Of a stretch of 64,000 bases of DNA, positions 60,903 through 64,000 are shown in pieces. The notes beneath the pieces are model-generated. The model saw nothing but the letters and a program-made list of their open reading frames with translations, was not told where the DNA came from and made no database searches. A program made the position numbers and the translations under genes. Position 1 is the stretch's first letter; the number at the start of each line of letters is the position of its first letter. Source of the stretch: Alteromonas sp. a30. Its GTDB lineage: Bacteria; Pseudomonadota; Gammaproteobacteria; Enterobacterales; Alteromonadaceae. The stretch covers positions 62,001 through 126,000 of the forward strand of contig NZ_JABEPE010000002.1 of the NCBI RefSeq assembly GCF_026788005.1, in the 5' to 3' direction.

Positions 60903-63548
60903 ATGACTGCGCATTTATTACTTAGCCAAATAAAACAAATCAATTCCGCCGATGACCGCGATGCCTTTAAATCCTGTATCGCGGATTATTATACATGGAT
61001 GCAAACCATGTATAACGGCACGGAAAATATCGCCAGCTTGGTAGAAGGCCGAGCCGCCTTTGTTGACGTGCTCCTGTGCCATATTTGGCGCTTACTCAAA
61101 TTAGATGAGCAGGATAAAATCAGTCTTGTCGCTGTAGGAGGATATGGAAGAGGTCATCTTCAACCACATTCCGACATCGATTTACTCATTTTAAGCAAAC
61201 GTAGTCTCAACAGTGAACAACAAGCCCTCGTCCAACAATTTATTACGCTACTTTGGGATATTGGTTTAGATATTGGTCAATCAGTACGGACCATAGACGA
61301 AACCTTTGACTTAGCGATGCAAGACATCAGCATAGCAACTAATTTGGTGGAATCGCGCTTACTCATTGGTAACGAAAAAAACTACGAAGCGCTCTACAAC
61401 AAAATTCATGGTAAGAAGTTTTGGTCGAGTAAAGACTTCTTCCTCGCGAAATATCAAGAACAACAAAATAGGCACGCTAAATTCAATGGCACGTCCTATA
61501 ACCTAGAGCCGAATATCAAAGAAAATCCCGGCTGTCTTCGTGATATTCAAACCATTGGTTGGGTGGCTAAAAAGCACTTTCATGTTTTAAAAGGTAAGTC
61601 CTTAGTTGAACACGGCTATTTTACCCAAGAAGAGCTTGATGAGCTTATGGCGTGCCGGAAAATTTTGTGGTGTATTCGTTTCACCCTGCATTTTCATACT
61701 GGTCGCAACGAAAACCGCTTATTGTTTGATTATCAGGCCGATATTGCGCGAAAACTGGGTTACGTTGACCCTACTGATCCCGATAACGACAAAGGTGCTG
61801 TCGAGAAAATGATGAAGGAATTTTTCCGCATCATTCGCCGCGTGTCTGAATTAAACGGCATGCTACTACAGCACTTTTTACAAGACATCCTCAGTGCTGA
61901 TGTTAAAAACACCAAAGTTATTAATGACGATTTTGATTTATGGGATGGTCTGGTTCATGCGCGCCATGACGATGTTTTCTCAAGTCCAGAAGACATCATG
62001 AGCTTCTTCTTGTTGCTCACCAATTTACCTGACGCCAAAGGATTGCATTCCAAAACCATGCGCTTATTGAGAAATGGTCGGCGTAAATTCTCTAAACAAT
62101 ACTTTTGTGAGTTCCCTGTTTGCCGAGAAATTTTCATGCGCCTTGTTAAGCAAGTCAGATTCTTTGGTTTATCTTGGGATTTAATGCATCGACACGGCAT
62201 CATGCAAGCATATTTGCCTCAGTGGGACCACATTGTTGGCATGATGCAATTCGACCTATTTCACGCCTATACGGTCGATGAACATACGCATCGTTTAATC
62301 AAACAACTGGCTTATTTTGCTAATAAAGACCAAAACGACACTTTCCCGCGCTGTGGTCGTATTATGCAAAACATGGACAAGCCGGAAATCATCTTCCTAG
62401 CAGGCATTTTTCACGATATAGACAAAGGCAGAAACGGCGATCATTCCAAGCTTGGTGCCGAAACCGTTAAAGAGTTTGGCAAGCTACACGGCCTACCGCC
62501 TGAAGATACTAAGCTCATTTCGTGGCTGGTTGAAAAGCACTTACTGCTTTCTGTGGTGGCCCAACGCCGCGATATTCAAGACCCAGAAGTGATCCAAGAG
62601 TTCGCGACCACCATACGTAACCATGTCAATCTAGAACACTTGTACGCATTAACCCTAGCGGATATTCGTGCAACCAACGATAATTTATGGAATGACTGGA
62701 AGTCCTCACTGCTAAGAGAGCTTTACTTGCTTACCAGCAAAGCACTTGAAAATGGCTTGGAAAACGAAGTCGATGTGCAAGAAAGGATCGAAAAAAATAA
62801 GGCGAAAGCAAGAGCATTACTGGAAAACTTCAAATGCGAACCCAGTAAATACGAAGCGCTATGGTCACAATTTCCCGATGACTATTTTATTCGTTTTAAG
62901 CCAACACAGGTTGCCTGGCATTCACAGTCTATTATTTATCATACAGATTTATCGGAAGATAACGGGGAAGTTCCTATGGTAGACATTGCCAATGGCACGC
63001 TAAAAGCGGGAACCGAACTAATTATCTTTTGCAAAGATAGACCCGCATTATTTGCCCAAACGGCCTCGGTGCTAGACAGCAAAAACTGCTCAATTAACGA
63101 TGCACAAATCTGCGCTTTAAATAATGGCTATATCTTTGACAGCTTTATTATTTTGGAACAAGACGGCAAGCAGATAAAATCTAAAGCCCGTTTGGAAGCG
63201 TTAAAAGACGCGGTTATCACCCAATTGAGACGCCCCGGTGTTGAACACAAAAACTTGCGCAGAATGCCAAGACAGCTAAAACAGCTAAATGTGCCGACAA
63301 AAGTACGCTTCTTCTCTCAGCCAGAACAAACTATGGTGGAACTAGAAGCACTCGACGCACCGGGCCTACTCGCTAAAATCGCCCATGTTTTCGTTGATCA
63401 AGAATTAACATTGCGAGTGGCAAAAGTAACCACCATTGGCGAGCGTGCGGAAGACTTGTTTATCGTCAGTAATAAAGACGGTATCGCGCTCACCCAGAAT
63501 GAACAAGTCAAACTAAAAAAAGAATTATTAGAGCGATTATCGGATTAA
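60903..63548 (+). CDS. glnD: [Protein-PII] uridylyltransferase / uridylyl-removing enzyme GlnD
   Basis: Senses glutamine and uridylylates or deuridylylates PII, setting nitrogen control. The 881-aa protein has the nucleotidyltransferase site VGGYGRGHLQPHSDIDLL (residues ~78-95, Asp91/Asp93), a GlnE/GlnD central domain and an HD domain (AGIFHDIDKGRNGDHSKLGA, ~500). Two C-terminal ACT domains follow (~705-880). The order map-glnD-dapD is conserved. With ptsP at the other end of the window, it shows classical PII/PTS-Ntr nitrogen signalling. Confidence 0.96.
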   Translation: MTAHLLLSQIKQINSADDRDAFKSCIADYYTWMQTMYNGTENIASLVEGRAAFVDVLLCHIWRLLKLDEQDKISLVAVGGYGRGHLQPHSDIDLLILSKRSLNSEQQALVQQFITLLWDIGLDIGQSVRTIDETFDLAMQDISIATNLVESRLLIGNEKNYEALYNKIHGKKFWSSKDFFLAKYQEQQNRHAKFNGTSYNLEPNIKENPGCLRDIQTIGWVAKKHFHVLKGKSLVEHGYFTQEELDELMACRKILWCIRFTLHFHTGRNENRLLFDYQADIARKLGYVDPTDPDNDKGAVEKMMKEFFRIIRRVSELNGMLLQHFLQDILSADVKNTKVINDDFDLWDGLVHARHDDVFSSPEDIMSFFLLLTNLPDAKGLHSKTMRLLRNGRRKFSKQYFCEFPVCREIFMRLVKQVRFFGLSWDLMHRHGIMQAYLPQWDHIVGMMQFDLFHAYTVDEHTHRLIKQLAYFANKDQNDTFPRCGRIMQNMDKPEIIFLAGIFHDIDKGRNGDHSKLGAETVKEFGKLHGLPPEDTKLISWLVEKHLLLSVVAQRRDIQDPEVIQEFATTIRNHVNLEHLYALTLADIRATNDNLWNDWKSSLLRELYLLTSKALENGLENEVDVQERIEKNKAKARALLENFKCEPSKYEALWSQFPDDYFIRFKPTQVAWHSQSIIYHTDLSEDNGEVPMVDIANGTLKAGTELIIFCKDRPALFAQTASVLDSKNCSINDAQICALNNGYIFDSFIILEQDGKQIKSKARLEALKDAVITQLRRPGVEHKNLRRMPRQLKQLNVPTKVRFFSQPEQTMVELEALDAPGLLAKIAHVFVDQELTLRVAKVTTIGERAEDLFIVSNKDGIALTQNEQVKLKKELLERLSD

Positions 63549-63593
63549 CCCCAGTTGCTCACAAAGATTTAACCACAACAGGATTTAACCCCC

Positions 63594-64000
63594 ATGTCTG
63601 ATGTAAAAACTATCATTGAAAATGCCTTCGAAGACCGCGATAACATTTCGCCACTTTTGGTCTCTGAAGAAGTGAAATCGGCTATCAATGAAACCATTGC
63701 TAAGCTTAACGATGGCAGCATTCGTGTTGCAGAAAAAATCGCCGGTGAGTGGGTGGTACATCAATGGGTAAAAAAGGCGGTATTACTGTCGTTTCGCATC
63801 AATGAAAACCACATGATGCTAACATCCGAAAACCGTTACTTTGATAAAGTAGCCTTAAAATTTAGAGATTACACCAAAGAACAGTTTCAAAAAGAAGGCA
63901 TGCGAGTTGTGCCACCAGCGACCGTGCGCACGGGGTCATACATTGGAAAAAACGTGGTGTTAATGCCCTCTTACGTCAACATCGGAGCTTTTGTTGATGA
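63594..64000 (+). CDS. dapD: Tetrahydrodipicolinate N-succinyltransferase DapD, 3' part outside window
   Basis: Succinylates tetrahydrodipicolinate in lysine and diaminopimelate synthesis. The first 135 codons are present from the ATG at 63594-63596. They hold the N-terminal helical domain ([20 protein letters not shown], then [20 protein letters not shown]) and the start of the hexapeptide beta-helix ([20 protein letters not shown]). The gene runs off the window end. It lies 45 bp behind glnD, as in E. coli. Confidence 0.94.
   Translation, partial: MSDVKTIIENAFEDRDNISPLLVSEEVKSAINETIAKLNDGSIRVAEKIAGEWVVHQWVKKAVLLSFRINENHMMLTSENRYFDKVALKFRDYTKEQFQKEGMRVVPPATVRTGSYIGKNVVLMPSYVNIGAFVD

Noticed and set aside
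1-64000. CRISPR arrays, insertion sequences, prophage or defence genes, tRNA or rRNA genes
   Set aside because: No spaced direct repeats, transposase or integrase other than XerD, phage genes, or cloverleaf-like sequences were seen on either strand.

Overview
The window is chromosomal core-genome DNA of a gammaproteobacterium. Gene content and gene order (rppH/ptsP next to mutH; ispDF-truD-surE-pcm-nlpD-rpoS; rlmD-relA-mazG; xerD-dsbC-recJ; the long rpsB-to-tilS run; map-glnD-dapD) match the enterobacterial pattern with local changes. A short PutA, a free-standing CheW-like protein, a dipeptidyl-peptidase IV and a moderately AT-rich composition suggest a marine Alteromonadales-like organism. 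That placement is an inference; no rRNA or tRNA gene is present to confirm it.

Layout. 1-6.5 kb: ptsP (cut by the window edge) and rppH on the minus strand, mutH, a membrane-anchored AraC-type regulator, and the divergent pair ygiF/ygiM. 6.8-10 kb: putA. 10.2-16.8 kb: a plus-strand cluster ftsB-ispD-ispF-truD-surE-pcm-yqaA-nlpD-rpoS. 17.1-18.4 kb: a small secreted protein and an unknown membrane protein. 18.4-29.1 kb: a minus-strand block with racemase, mazG, relA, rlmD, pdxJ, recO, a 91-aa unknown, recJ, dsbC and xerD. 29.2-38.9 kb: fldB-folM, a CheW-like orphan after a 588-bp AT-rich gap, trmN, dpp4, a PLP-dependent ammonia-lyase, a Kef-type antiporter and a diguanylate cyclase. 38.9-59.8 kb: one long minus-strand housekeeping series (read rpsB, tsf, pyrH, frr, uppS, cdsA, ispC, rseP, bamA, skp, lpxD, fabZ, lpxA, lpxB, rnhB, dnaE, accA, tilS) coupling translation, isoprenoid and phospholipid synthesis, outer-membrane biogenesis, lipid A synthesis and replication. 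60-64 kb: map-glnD-dapD.

Most of the window is ordinary. The most unusual signals are non-coding. The rpoS start region carries a nested dyad that can occlude both the Shine-Dalgarno and the AUG, and just upstream lies a run of AAN triplets resembling an Hfq-binding site. The tsf-pyrH spacer contains three abutting inverted repeats, including an 81-nt hairpin. The rpsB leader folds like an S2 autoregulatory leader. Among proteins, the items most worth a second look are the 73-aa secreted protein, the 91-aa protein between recJ and recO, the orphan CheW-like protein and a YgeA-type racemase. I found no CRISPR array, insertion sequence, prophage, tRNA or rRNA, and no convincing new multi-gene system.
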